A stretch of DNA of 64,000 bases from Stanieria sp964562685 (GCA_964562685.1 CAZLUP010000017.1:5995-69994), one strand, 5' to 3'. Shown: positions 43,919 through 52,860, counted from the first letter of the stretch. Translations and numbers: made by a program. Notes: generated by a model not told the origin, from the letters alone.

Positions 43919-45034
43919 TTACTGGCTTAGATAACAGTGACAATCGGGTTTTTCAAGTAGGGATTGAGCTAGAGCATTAAGAGATGTTGCTGCTAACAAC
44001 CCACCGCCAATAGTGCTAAGGGTGGTAATAAAAGGAACGCCAGAGTGTATCAACAGACGCTTGGCTGCGGGAGCATGACTGAAACCAATCGGCATTCCAA
44101 TTACTAAAGCAGGTTTAAATAATTCTTTTTCGATTCCCTGACAAACTGAGAGTAAAACTGAGGGGGTATAACCGATGACTACAATACATTCAGGAGTTAA
44201 TTGGCTCAATTTTTGCTGCCAAGATTGATGCTGCCAAAATTCTTGTTCTGCTTCTACCGCATTAGTAATATGAGGGTTATCAATTAAGGTAGTTATCGAG
44301 CATCCTAAATGAGCAAGTCGGGGATGATCCAAAGCAGCAGCGATCGCATTAACGTCTGTTACTACCTGACAACCCATTTTAAGATGCTCGCGAGCAGCAG
44401 CAATGGCTTTGGGACTAATTTTGACGAAATTAACTAAACTGACATCACCACAAGCTAAGACCAACTTAGATAGTAGATCGACTTCTATTTCTGAGCGCTC
44501 GGATAAATCTGGTAAAAGCTGTTGCAAGGATTCTTGAAAGGCTTCGGGATGAGCGGGTACGGCAGCATCAAGGGCATTCCAGAGGGAGTCTATTTGTTCA
44601 TTTTGTAGAGACTCCACGTAGTTACTTTCTACTTCTAATAATTTAAGTTGCGCGATCGCTTCTGCTTGGATACTCTGACACTGGCGATCGCGTCCTAATA
44701 ATCCTTCTAATGCCGATGCGGTTTGGCGCAGTCTGGTAATTTGTTGAATAATTGAGCGATACTGTTGCTGAAGTTGGGGTATTAGAGTATCGGTTGCTAG
44801 ATTGGTTTCGGTTTCAAGTAATTTGCGGATGTGTTCTAATTGAAATCCCTGCTGTTTGAGAGCGACAATTTTGCGTAGATGCTGGACGTGCTTTTCAGTG
44901 TAGAGACGATAATTACTGGGCGATCGCACTGCTTCTGGTAACAATCCTAACTGATGATAATGTCTTACCATACGCGGTGTGATGTTTCCGCCTACTGTTT
45001 CGGTTAATTTTTTGATGGTGATCAATTCAGTCAC
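43919..45034 (-). CDS. coaR: CoaR-type cobalt-responsive MerR/precorrin isomerase regulator
   Basis: About 371 residues from GTG 45034 (a TTG at 45055 would overlap the small upstream gene). The N-terminal part is a MerR domain: LITIKKLTETVGG, then TPRMVRHYHQLGLLPEAVRS and RLYTEKHVQHLRKIVALKQQG. The C-terminal 200 residues are a precorrin-8X methylmutase (CobH-like) domain (CGDVSLVNFVKISPKAIAAA, VVTDVNAIAAALDHPRLAHL, IGMPIGFSHAPAAKRLL). The last residues, KPDCHCYLSQ, hold the Cys-His-Cys motif needed for cobalt sensing in Synechocystis CoaR. It activates coaT, divergently encoded here. Confidence 0.94.
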   Translation of the reverse strand: MTELITIKKLTETVGGNITPRMVRHYHQLGLLPEAVRSPSNYRLYTEKHVQHLRKIVALKQQGFQLEHIRKLLETETNLATDTLIPQLQQQYRSIIQQITRLRQTASALEGLLGRDRQCQSIQAEAIAQLKLLEVESNYVESLQNEQIDSLWNALDAAVPAHPEAFQESLQQLLPDLSERSEIEVDLLSKLVLACGDVSLVNFVKISPKAIAAAREHLKMGCQVVTDVNAIAAALDHPRLAHLGCSITTLIDNPHITNAVEAEQEFWQHQSWQQKLSQLTPECIVVIGYTPSVLLSVCQGIEKELFKPALVIGMPIGFSHAPAAKRLLIHSGVPFITTLSTIGGGLLAATSLNALAQSLLEKPDCHCYLSQ

Positions 45035-45051
45035 TTTTTTAGCACAAGAAA

Positions 45052-45231
45052 TCAAGTTGGGTTTTCTATTTTCGGAATTGCTGAAATAATCGCTCGAAGC
45101 GCATGATTAACTGCTTCTGAAGTTTTAAATACTTCTGCCACATCTGGATCGAGAGTAATAACTCTAGAATTAGCTTGAGCAAAACGATTGGGACGTGCTT
45201 TTGCATAATCAAAGTTATATTCAGACAACAT
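45052..45231 (-). CDS. small conserved protein between coaR and coaT
   Basis: A 59-residue ORF that I read by hand. It starts MLSEYNFDYAKARPNRFAQA, continues NSRVITLDPDVAEVFKTSEA, then VNHALRAIISAIPK, and ends KIENPT. The DYAKARPNRFA...LDPDVAEVF pattern resembles short cyanobacterial antitoxin-like proteins with a terminal helix. Its stop lies 17 bp before the likely coaR start, so it is probably co-transcribed with coaR. The coaT operator lies just upstream of its start. Nobody would predict a role in cobalt from sequence alone. Confidence 0.65.
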   Translation of the reverse strand: MLSEYNFDYAKARPNRFAQANSRVITLDPDVAEVFKTSEAVNHALRAIISAIPKIENPT

Positions 45232-45253
45232 TTTCTTAGAATTTCAATTTTTT

Positions 45254-45286
45254 CTTGACTTTAACATTAATGTCAAGGTTTAGGCT
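45254..45286 (+). promoter_or_regulatory. coaT promoter-operator (MerR type)
   Basis: The inverted repeat CTTGAC (45254-45259) / GTCAAG (45272-45277) lies inside a promoter with TTGACT (45255-45260) and TAGGCT (45281-45286). They are separated by 20 bp, the over-long spacer typical of MerR-activated promoters. It lies 27 bp before coaT. Confidence 0.75.
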
Positions 45287-45313
45287 AAGGAAGTAGTCTG
45301 ATTTGCTCAAACG

Positions 45314-47236
45314 ATGACTTCTTCTTCCCTCTCCAAATTTTCTTTCTCTTCACTGCTACAAAAATATCCAGAGGCTTTGGCTGCTGGAGTTTGTGTCATC
45401 CTAGTCTTGTTTGGTTGGCTGTGCCTTCATCTTGGCTGGATTGGTGTTGCCTTGTTAATTCTGCCAGTTGCTTATGTGATTGGAGGTTACGAAAGTACCA
45501 AGGAAGGATTGACAACTCTGATCGAAGAGAAAGAGTTAGATGTTGACTTATTGATGATTGTGGCAGCTTTAGGGGCAGCTAGTTTGGGTTTGTGGCAACG
45601 GAATTATTTTTTAATAATTGACGGTGCAGTACTAATACTCATCTTTGCTATAAGCGGTGCGCTAGAGAATTTTGCCATGCAGCACACGGAAAAAAATATT
45701 CGTTCCCTAATGGCATTTACTCCAGATACCGCCAGAGTTATTTTTAATGGTGGAGAACAGGAAATTGCGATCGCTAAGTTACAAATAGGGGATCTCGTCT
45801 TAGTTAAGCCAGGGGAATTAATTCCTGTAGATGGAATAATTGTAGAAGGGAATAGTAATATCAACCAAGCCACGATTACAGGAGAGTCTATTCCTGTAGA
45901 TAAGAAGAAAGGGGATGAAGTCTTTGCAGGAACTCTGAATGGCAATGGCGTATTGAAACTGAAAGTACATCAGCCACCAGAAAGTAGTTTAATTCAAAGA
46001 ATAATTCGCTTAGTCGAACAAGCGCAAACCGAAGCACCTCCATCACAGCAGTTTATCGAAAGATTCGAGCGGGGCTATGCTAAGGTGATTATCTTGACAG
46101 GATTACTTTTGATGATTCTGCCTCCTTTAATCTGGGGATGGAATTGGGAAACCACTATTTATCGGGCATTAATTTTTCTGGTAGTCGCTTCTCCCTGTGC
46201 ATTGATGGCTTCAATTATGCCTACCTTACTTTCAGGAATTGCCAGAGGAGCAAAAGAAGGCATTTTATATAAAAATGGAGCGCAGTTAGAAAAAATGGGC
46301 AAAGTTAGAGCGATCGCTTTTGATAAAACTGGTACTCTAACTAAGGGAAAACTACAAGTTACCGAAATTATTCCTGTGGCAGGTTATTCGGAAGAGAAAG
46401 TATTACAATTGGCTGCTGCTTTAGAATCTCGTTCCGAACATCCTATCGGAGAAGCGATAGCTTTTGCAGCTAAAGAAAGAAATTTGTCTTGGCAAGAGGC
46501 TGTTAATGTCCAAGCCGAAGTAGGGCAGGGAATTAGCGGTGAAGTAGCAGGAAAAAGGGTTTTAGTTGGCAAAGCTGCTTTTATTCGTCAGGAAATTGCC
46601 GATTTTACCTCCAAAATGGTAAAAATAAGCGATCGCCTTGATGAAATTAATACTCTCGTCTGGGTAGCACAAGCTGACGAAGTTATTGGCGTAATTGCTG
46701 TAGCGGATACCATTCGACCAGAAGCGGTAGGATTGGTTAAACAATTAAAACAATTGAAGATCGAACAGATCGTTTTGCTTACAGGAGATAATCAACGCAC
46801 GGCTCATAGTGTGGCTCAATCCCTTGGCATAGATAAAGTTTATGCCGAACTGCTGCCAGAAGATAAATTAACAGTCATCAAACAGCTAAAACAAAAATAC
46901 CAAGATGTAGCTATGGTAGGAGATGGTATTAACGATGCACCTGCACTAGCTGCTGCTACAGTAGGAATAGCAATGGGTGGTGCTGGTAATGATGTCGCTT
47001 TGGAAACTGCCGATATCATTTTAATGAGCGATCGCTTAGAAAAATTAACTAGAGCAATTAGCCTGGGACGTAGATCTAATCGTATCGTCAAACAAAACAT
47101 TACTTTTGCCCTTTCCTTTATTAGTATATTGTTGCTGGCTAATTTTGCAGGCAGTATCAATATGCCTTTAGGAGTTATCGGACACGAAGGCTCTACAGTT
47201 TTGGTTACTTTGAGTGGTCTGCGTCTGCTTAAGTAG
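45314..47236 (+). CDS. coaT: CoaT-type cobalt-exporting P1B-ATPase
   Basis: A 640-residue heavy-metal P-type ATPase lacking an N-terminal HMA domain. The ion-site motif is SPC (S293-P294-C295 in VVASPCALMAS), as in cobalt (P1B-4) pumps, rather than the CPC of copper pumps. TITGESIPVDKK (actuator), AFDKTGTLTKG (phosphorylation), SEHPIGEAIA (HP locus) and AMVGDGINDAPALAAATVG are intact. It is a plasma-membrane pump expelling Co(II). The divergent coaR and the MerR-type promoter confirm the assignment. Its stop is 5 bp from the convergent DUF3122 stop. Confidence 0.94.
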   Translation: MTSSSLSKFSFSSLLQKYPEALAAGVCVILVLFGWLCLHLGWIGVALLILPVAYVIGGYESTKEGLTTLIEEKELDVDLLMIVAALGAASLGLWQRNYFLIIDGAVLILIFAISGALENFAMQHTEKNIRSLMAFTPDTARVIFNGGEQEIAIAKLQIGDLVLVKPGELIPVDGIIVEGNSNINQATITGESIPVDKKKGDEVFAGTLNGNGVLKLKVHQPPESSLIQRIIRLVEQAQTEAPPSQQFIERFERGYAKVIILTGLLLMILPPLIWGWNWETTIYRALIFLVVASPCALMASIMPTLLSGIARGAKEGILYKNGAQLEKMGKVRAIAFDKTGTLTKGKLQVTEIIPVAGYSEEKVLQLAAALESRSEHPIGEAIAFAAKERNLSWQEAVNVQAEVGQGISGEVAGKRVLVGKAAFIRQEIADFTSKMVKISDRLDEINTLVWVAQADEVIGVIAVADTIRPEAVGLVKQLKQLKIEQIVLLTGDNQRTAHSVAQSLGIDKVYAELLPEDKLTVIKQLKQKYQDVAMVGDGINDAPALAAATVGIAMGGAGNDVALETADIILMSDRLEKLTRAISLGRRSNRIVKQNITFALSFISILLLANFAGSINMPLGVIGHEGSTVLVTLSGLRLLK

Positions 47237-47241
47237 AATGT

Positions 47242-47733
47242 TTATGAATTGGCTATTTCCTGCCATTCAAGAATAACTGGTAAAGGAACTTTAATAGTAG
47301 AAACTTGCTCATTTAAAGGCAACTTCAGGGTAATAGTTTGCTCAGTTAAGAGTTGAGGTAAAATTTCTTTAAGATCGAACTGACCGACGTTAAGACCAGG
47401 TGATTCTTCTGCAAAGCGATCGCTTGCCTGAAAAACTTTTTTACCAGTGATTATTTCTAAGTCTTGGGGATGATTAAACTCGACTGTCCCTGGAAATCCG
47501 ACTAAACGCAGGTCTATTTCATTGATTTCGCCATTTTTCAAACGTTTAAACAGAACTACTTGCCAAGAATTACCCGCTTCATCCCTCAGGGTATGACGGG
47601 ATTGATATAAAATCTGTTCGGGAGTTTCCTGTTGCTGTCTGATAATTGCCTCTGCTGGTTGAGAAATGGCAAGGGTTGTGGTGAAAAAGATAATAACTAT
47701 TAACAGACAGGTAAATAGTTGGTTTAACTTCAT
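47242..47733 (-). CDS. exported DUF3122 protein
   Basis: 163 residues from the ATG at 47733 (MKLNQLFTCLL); the extension upstream is translated intergenic sequence. A signal peptide ends at PAEAIIR. The body, TPEQILYQSRHTLRDEAGNS then WQVVLFKRLKNGEINEIDLR, is the DUF3122 signature. It is cyanobacterial and periplasmic; function unknown. It follows the heme-binding DUF3365 gene on the same strand. Confidence 0.85.
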   Translation of the reverse strand: MKLNQLFTCLLIVIIFFTTTLAISQPAEAIIRQQQETPEQILYQSRHTLRDEAGNSWQVVLFKRLKNGEINEIDLRLVGFPGTVEFNHPQDLEIITGKKVFQASDRFAEESPGLNVGQFDLKEILPQLLTEQTITLKLPLNEQVSTIKVPLPVILEWQEIANS

Positions 47734-47801
47734 GAGAGTTCTTTTATAGGTAATTGAATTAAATACGATCCACAGATGAACACAGATAAACACGGATAAA
47801 A

Positions 47802-48410
47802 TTATTGAGACTGACTAGTTTCTTGCAAAGCTGACTGAATGTCAGGAATAAATGCAGCATACATCCCCCGTAAATCGTCAACGCGGAAATCAAAAGCCAA
47901 ATCTTGAGGATACTTATCTTTGACAAACTGAGGACGGGCATTCTTAGCACCATGACAAGCTAGACAACTAGCTTCTAGATTAATACGGCGATAATAACGA
48001 GTTCCTGTTTGATTATTCAAGGTTTCTCTTTGCCAAAATCCCATTAACTCTGGTTCTCGTTCAAACTTAGCCAAAGCCATTTGAGCGTGTAGATTATCGG
48101 GTGCATGAAGTGGATTGCGGTATTTTTGAGCAATTTGTTTAACTTGCCAACCATTTTCTTGACTTAGATGTTTAATTCTCATTCCCACAGGTTGACAAAC
48201 CTCTTTAAAAGTCTGAATTGTTGGCTCTTGAGGAGAATTTTTCAGAGTCGATGCTAATCCAGAACGCATAGCATCAATGTTTTCAATTGCTTCCACCGCT
48301 TTAGCCAATTGAGCGGGGTCTGTTTGGGCAATTGCTTGGGAGGAATTACAGCAAAATAGAGTCAAAGTAAGAATAAATCCGCAAAAAATCAGATTAACAT
48401 AATTTTTCAT
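47802..48410 (-). CDS. exported DUF3365 heme-binding protein (Tll0287-like)
   Basis: A 202-residue protein with a signal peptide (about 1-28). DUF3365 motifs: VCQPVGMRIKHLSQENGWQV, KYRNPLHAPDNL and FEREPELMGFWQRET. CLACH (C149, C152, H153) is a covalent c-type heme site. Tll0287 of Thermosynechococcus has this fold and a low-potential heme. Its proximity to the sulfur genes suggests, but does not show, a redox link with sulfur oxidation. Confidence 0.88.
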   Translation of the reverse strand: MKNYVNLIFCGFILTLTLFCCNSSQAIAQTDPAQLAKAVEAIENIDAMRSGLASTLKNSPQEPTIQTFKEVCQPVGMRIKHLSQENGWQVKQIAQKYRNPLHAPDNLHAQMALAKFEREPELMGFWQRETLNNQTGTRYYRRINLEASCLACHGAKNARPQFVKDKYPQDLAFDFRVDDLRGMYAAFIPDIQSALQETSQSQ

Positions 48411-48473
48411 GATTTTTACTTGAATTCGTCAGAAAATTAAATTAATAATTGATAATTAATTAGGCTGGCTAAA

Positions 48474-48530
48474 AACCAATAACCAATGACCAATGACCAA
48501 TGACCAATAACCAATGACTAATAACTAATG
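48474..48530. repeat. CAATGAC/CAATAAC tandem heptamers
   Basis: About eight imperfect heptamers overlapping the stop region of the TauE gene. The same family occurs at 24338-24370 and 27137-27207. Confidence 0.85.
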
Positions 48531-49304
48531 TTGAACTAAAACAAAAACACCTATGGCTAGAACAAAATAACCAAAAGCTTTTTGTAGTTGTTTAGCCTCA
48601 ATGAATCGAGTCAGATACGCACCAGTAAGAGTACCTATACTTGCTGCGATCGCAAAAGAAATCATCAAGTTCCAATCTAGATTTACTTGACCGAGATAGC
48701 CCATAAATCCAGTGATAGATTTAAAAGTAATAATAATTAGGGAAGTTCCGATCGCTTCTTTCATCGGAATACCACCCAATAATACTAAAGCGGGAATAAT
48801 GGCAAAACCGCCTCCTACACCTACAAATCCTGTTAAGACACCTACCCCTAATCCTTCTAAAGCAATAGCAAGCCAGTGATGATTTTCCTGGTGCTTCAGA
48901 CGATCTTTTTCTGTTAATAAGTCTTGATTTTTATGCTTCTGCCTTGCTTCCCGAATCATCATAAAGCTAGCCAATAACATAACAATGGCAAAGCAAATTA
49001 GTTGGATGGTTTCGGTGATAAAAGGAAGTCCTGCCAAACGTGCGCCGAGATAAGCACCCAACATGGCAGGGGGTGCAAACATAGCTGCTACCCGCAAATT
49101 AACATTACCTTGCAACCAATGAGGTACTGTACCAATTAAGCTAACCGTACCGACAATAACCAAACTCATCGCGATCGCAGCTTTTGCTCCCAGTCCCATG
49201 ACGTAAACTAAGACAGGTACTGCTAAAATAGAACCCCCTCCACCAATTAAGCCGAGGCTGAGTCCGATACCAACTGCCAAAAAATGTCCGATAATCCAGA
49301 TCAT
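48525..49304 (-). CDS. TauE/SafE family sulfite/anion exporter
   Basis: A 259-residue membrane protein with about eight helices in two similar halves: IGLSLGLIGGGGSILAVPVL in the first and VGVLTGFVGVGGGFAIIPAL in the second carry the repeated Gly-rich TauE motif. The family exports sulfite and related sulfur anions. It lies 7 bp after the rhodanese gene, in a row with the persulfide dioxygenase-type gene, which supports a job in removing sulfite made from persulfide. Confidence 0.9.
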   Translation of the reverse strand: MIWIIGHFLAVGIGLSLGLIGGGGSILAVPVLVYVMGLGAKAAIAMSLVIVGTVSLIGTVPHWLQGNVNLRVAAMFAPPAMLGAYLGARLAGLPFITETIQLICFAIVMLLASFMMIREARQKHKNQDLLTEKDRLKHQENHHWLAIALEGLGVGVLTGFVGVGGGFAIIPALVLLGGIPMKEAIGTSLIIITFKSITGFMGYLGQVNLDWNLMISFAIAASIGTLTGAYLTRFIEAKQLQKAFGYFVLAIGVFVLVQH

Positions 49305-49311
49305 CTTTCAC

Positions 49312-49851
49312 CTACAGCCTTTGATTGATAGGTAATTTCGCCAGCAACATTGTTAAGGCGCAGGTGTTAGTAACGCCAGCAAAGAATAATCCTGCGCCAA
49401 CAAAACCGCTTAAAATTAAAAACGATGGAGAAACAAACGCTCCTAAAAATGTTCCTGTTAATACTAAAGAACCAGTCACAATTTGTACCTGACGGATTAG
49501 ACTTAAAGGTGCATTGCGATTGACTATCGTAGGATATCCTTGATGTTTCCAAGCTTCGATGCCACCGCCCAGATGAGTTACTTCCTCAAAACCAGCAGCC
49601 AAGAGCTTTTGGGCAGCTTGAGCGGAGCGATTGCCACTTCGACAGTAAAGAACTAAGGTTTTATTTTTTTTAACAGGAATTTGATTTGGATCGAACTTAG
49701 ATAGAGGAACAAGAATAGAATTAGGAAGATGTTCGCCAACATATTCGGCAGGTTCGCGAACGTCAACCAGTGTAACGATCTTGCGATCAAGCCATTCTTT
49801 TAACGTAGTCGCATCAATAGTTTGTAATACTTTGGGATTGAGAGTCTTCAT
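49312..49851 (-). CDS. rhodanese with C-terminal membrane segment (YgaP-like)
   Basis: A 179-residue protein. Residues 10-110 are a rhodanese domain with LVDVREPAEYVGEHL and the active loop LYCRSGNRSA (Cys70). The last 60 residues are two transmembrane helices of the DUF2892/YgaP type (VTGSLVLTGTFLGAFVSPSF, LSGFVGAGLFFAGVTNTCAL). It carries sulfane sulfur on Cys70 at the membrane. It lies between the MBL enzyme and the TauE exporter in the same operon. Confidence 0.9.
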   Translation of the reverse strand: MKTLNPKVLQTIDATTLKEWLDRKIVTLVDVREPAEYVGEHLPNSILVPLSKFDPNQIPVKKNKTLVLYCRSGNRSAQAAQKLLAAGFEEVTHLGGGIEAWKHQGYPTIVNRNAPLSLIRQVQIVTGSLVLTGTFLGAFVSPSFLILSGFVGAGLFFAGVTNTCALTMLLAKLPINQRL

Positions 49852-49932
49852 CTTTGCAGTTATCAGTTATCAGTTTTTTGACCTATTCGTTTCACTTAGG
49901 GCAAGCTTTTGCCTTTTGCCTTTTGACTTTCG

Positions 49933-50631
49933 CTAAACTGTTGCTGTAACTTGACCACAGCGTTGGTTGGCGGGAACTGCTTCAGCTATTTTTTTAGGGT
50001 TGGGTAGATTGAGATTATTCATAAATTCGATGAAGCTATCCCGATTGTGTCCGACAAAACGGGGATTGTACTGCTTCTCTTCACCGATAGTAGAAACGGT
50101 TTGTCCATTGTAGTCGTGTCCTGGATAAACTAAAGTGCGATCGGGTAAAGTAAATAATCGTTGGGTGACGTGGTCGTACATTAGTCCTGGATCTCCACTT
50201 TGAAAATCTGTCCGTCCGCAACCTCTAATAAATAGAGAATCTCCCGTCAGAACTGCACTATCATTGACAAGATAGGACATATGGCTGTCTGTATGACCGA
50301 GAGTTGCGATCGCTTTAATGTTTATTTCACCTACTTTTAAGACTTCTCCATTACGGATCTGACGGTTGGCACAAGCAGCTTGAGCATTTTCTGGAACGAT
50401 ACCCTGACAACCCGTTAATTCTCGCAGTTTGCCCGTTCCCGTAACATGATCGGCATGAATGTGGGTTTCTAAGCAGTAAACTAGCGTCAATCCTAGTTCT
50501 TGAATTAGTTTCCTATCTCGTTCTACTTGTTCTAAAACTGGATCTATCAAAACGGCTTCTTTGGTATTGAGATCGGCAATTAAATAGGTGTAAGTCCAGG
50601 TATTGTAATCAAACAGTTGACGTAATAGCAT
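49933..50631 (-). CDS. MBL-fold persulfide dioxygenase-like hydrolase
   Basis: A 232-residue metallo-β-lactamase fold protein of the ETHE1/Blh type. ETHIHADHVTGTGKLRELTG (His57, His59, Asp61, His62), TLGHTDSHMSYL and DRTLVYPGHDYNGQ hold the metal ligands. ETHE1-like enzymes oxidise glutathione persulfide to sulfite with one non-heme iron. The rhodanese and TauE exporter downstream are the usual partners. A relic of sulfide:quinone oxidoreductase, normally the source of the persulfide, lies 310 bp upstream on the other strand. Confidence 0.9.
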   Translation of the reverse strand: MLLRQLFDYNTWTYTYLIADLNTKEAVLIDPVLEQVERDRKLIQELGLTLVYCLETHIHADHVTGTGKLRELTGCQGIVPENAQAACANRQIRNGEVLKVGEINIKAIATLGHTDSHMSYLVNDSAVLTGDSLFIRGCGRTDFQSGDPGLMYDHVTQRLFTLPDRTLVYPGHDYNGQTVSTIGEEKQYNPRFVGHNRDSFIEFMNNLNLPNPKKIAEAVPANQRCGQVTATV

Positions 50632-51399
50632 TTTTTTCTTGTTTAAAGCTTAGTTGAATAATTTTTATGGAATTTCTCCACAATTAAGGATTTCCAGTTC
50701 ATTCTTAGAAATCTCTATACCCATTATGTCAATTTTATAATTAAATGACCACTTAGTTATATAAATATATTTTACTGATTTAAGTAATAATCTTGTGGTT
50801 TAATCATTTAATGATATAAATAAATAAGTTTAAAGTTATATAATTATTAAAAATAGATACATAGTTTCTCGTTGTTGATGAGCAATAGCGAGGAGTTCGC
50901 TCCTTGCGTCGAATTCAGAAGAGCGATCGCTCAAAATTTTAAGTAACTAATTTTTTCTCTCAAAACTCTATAGAACTAATTCAAAATTTCTCAGGCGGCA
51001 ATGCTATCTTCACCTATCCCGATACTCCGATTAAATGTGGAGGTGCGCCTCAAAAAATCATGTATATGAATGAGAACAGCAATCAATGAAGTTAATAATA
51101 GTGATTCAACTTTTAGTGATAGCAATTTTATGAGTAATATATTTCTAGGCGACAAAAATTTGGGAGTACTAAACCAAATCAAGAATCTGCTTATTAATAT
51201 AAATAAAAAAAAGGCAAATGAGCTTAATATTTCAAACGAATAAAATTTTTTTTTTATTTACTACAATTTCGTTATGGAATTTTATACTTAAAGCGATCAA
51301 TTTCAAAAGATTTAAGAGCAAAGAAAGATATGAGTTTTTAATTTGCTAATTGCGATCGCAGCAAGTAACAATTCAAATCATGAATAGCCGATTCTACAA
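50632..51399. other. intergenic carrying an sqr relic
   Basis: AT-rich, with the sulfur-operon promoter somewhere in 50632-50850. An imperfect inverted repeat (TAAATGACCAC.../...GTGGTTTAATCATTTA) spans about 50740-50812. The sqr fragment is listed separately. The rest has no intact gene. Confidence 0.5.
50943..51089 (+). pseudogene. sqr: sulfide:quinone oxidoreductase relic (type II-like, internal fragment)
   Basis: One frame reads VTNFFSQNSIELIQNFSGGN, then AIFTYPDTPIKCGGAPQKIM and YMNENSNQ before TGA. The stretch TYPxTPIKCGGAPQKIMY is the hallmark of type II sulfide:quinone oxidoreductases, including the active Cys. Only about 48 codons survive, with a stop (TAA) just upstream. A weaker frameshifted continuation (SNFMSNIFLGDKNLGVLNQI) may follow to about 51240. 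The enzyme normally works with the persulfide dioxygenase and rhodanese encoded next door. Confidence 0.8.
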
Positions 51400-52551
51400 T
51401 TAACTGCGTTGATAACGCATTCCTGGCAACTGAGTAATTAATCCCATTAACTCCAATTGAGACAAAGAAGCTAAAACCGTACTAGTAGCTAAACCTGTTT
51501 GTTCGACTAACAAATCAAAAGAGATAGCTTCATGAGTCATCAAGTTAATAATTTGAGCTAATTCTGGTTCTAATTGGGGCAAAGATAACTGTTGTGACTG
51601 AAAATTATTAGATGTAGTTGTGGGTTGAGTTTTAGTTTGATTCAGTTTTAAATCGAACTTGGGTATAGTTCCGAGCATTTCTAATAAATGATCTTCACTT
51701 AAAATAACGTTTGCACCCCGATTTAATAAACCCAGACAACCAAGACATTGTTCGTTGTCTAAAGAACCAGGTAAAACATAAACATCTCGACCAAAATCAT
51801 TAGCAAAATTAGCAGTAATTAAAGCACCAGATTTAATCGGAGCTTCCATAATAATAACTGCACGACACAAACCAGCAATAATACGGTTGCGAGCAGGAAA
51901 ATTTCCGCGGTCTGGTGGAGTTTTGGCGGGATATTCGCTAATAATTAACCCTTGCTGTTGAATTTGTTGATAAAGCTGCTGATTGCTAGCAGGATAAACC
52001 GTATCTACCCCTGTACCTAACACAGCAACGGTTCTTCCTCCTGCTTCTAAACAGGCTCGATGGGCTTCGGTATCAATGCCAGCAGCCATTCCTGAAATGA
52101 TGGTAAAACCATGTTTAACTAAAGTAGTACTAATTTTTCGCGTCCATCGCTTACCATATTCAGTAGGATAACGAGTGCCAACAATACCAATACAAGCGGT
52201 AAGTCCTTGATTTTCTTCTGGTTGAATTTGACCTCGATAATACAAAATTGAGGGAGGGCTAGGAATTTCTAATAGTAAACGTGGATATTCTAAGTCCGCT
52301 GGTGTCCAAAAATGAGAGTTATGAAGAGTATGTTCTGCTAATAATTTTTGAGGATCGATTTGGAGTCTAGATTTGCTAATTGTAGCGATTAATTTGGTGC
52401 CAAAACCTTCAATTTCAGAAAAATTAGTAATTGGTGCTGCCCAAGCTTGTTGTAGACTGCCAAAGTGCTGTTTTACTCTTTGTAGCAAAATTGGTCCAAC
52501 ACCAGTAATTTGCGACCAAGCTAACCAATATCCGCGTTCTTCGTTTAACAA
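51400..52551 (-). CDS. dprA: DNA-processing protein DprA
   Basis: A 383-residue protein with the Rossmann-fold DprA core: IGIVGTRYPTEYGKRWTRKI, GFTIISGMAAGIDTEAHRAC, AVLGTGVDTVYPASNQQLYQ, SGALITANFANDFGRDVYVL and LGLLNRGANVI. N-terminal helix-hairpin-helix (1-70) and C-terminal winged-helix (HEAISFDLLVEQTGLATSTV) domains flank it. DprA loads RecA on incoming single-stranded DNA in natural transformation. Length and architecture are normal. Confidence 0.95.
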   Translation of the reverse strand: MLNEERGYWLAWSQITGVGPILLQRVKQHFGSLQQAWAAPITNFSEIEGFGTKLIATISKSRLQIDPQKLLAEHTLHNSHFWTPADLEYPRLLLEIPSPPSILYYRGQIQPEENQGLTACIGIVGTRYPTEYGKRWTRKISTTLVKHGFTIISGMAAGIDTEAHRACLEAGGRTVAVLGTGVDTVYPASNQQLYQQIQQQGLIISEYPAKTPPDRGNFPARNRIIAGLCRAVIIMEAPIKSGALITANFANDFGRDVYVLPGSLDNEQCLGCLGLLNRGANVILSEDHLLEMLGTIPKFDLKLNQTKTQPTTTSNNFQSQQLSLPQLEPELAQIINLMTHEAISFDLLVEQTGLATSTVLASLSQLELMGLITQLPGMRYQRS

Positions 52552-52659
52552 GTTTTATCCTTAATTATTAATTGAGCAGCTTGATTAAATTTGGGGAAGT
52601 TAAATTAATTATTCCTAATATAGCCTTTCTCAAATATTTGAGGTACACCATTATCAATT

Positions 52660-52830
52660 ATTAATTACTAATTACTAATTACTAATTACTAATTACTAAT
52701 TATGAGGGATAAATAATCAACTATCAGAAAAACACTACTAACCGATAACTCCATCGGTGTTTATCTGTCCCTTCGCTTTGCTCAGGACAAGGTTTATCTG
52801 TGGACAAACAATTAACAATTAACAATTAAT
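52660..52830. repeat. TTACTAA and TTAACAA heptamer repeats
   Basis: (TTACTAA)n at 52662-52702 and (TTAACAA)n at 52806-52830. Between them is an inverted repeat, TGTCC...GGACA (52768-52791), enclosing TTCGCTTTGCTCAG, the 14-mer also seen at 33462-33475. Confidence 0.8.
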
Positions 52831-52860
52831 TAAATTATTAGTTAGATTTAATTAATAAAA

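Noticed and set aside
50991..51182. Minus-strand 63-codon ORF
   Set aside because: It is antisense to the sqr relic, which explains the open frame.
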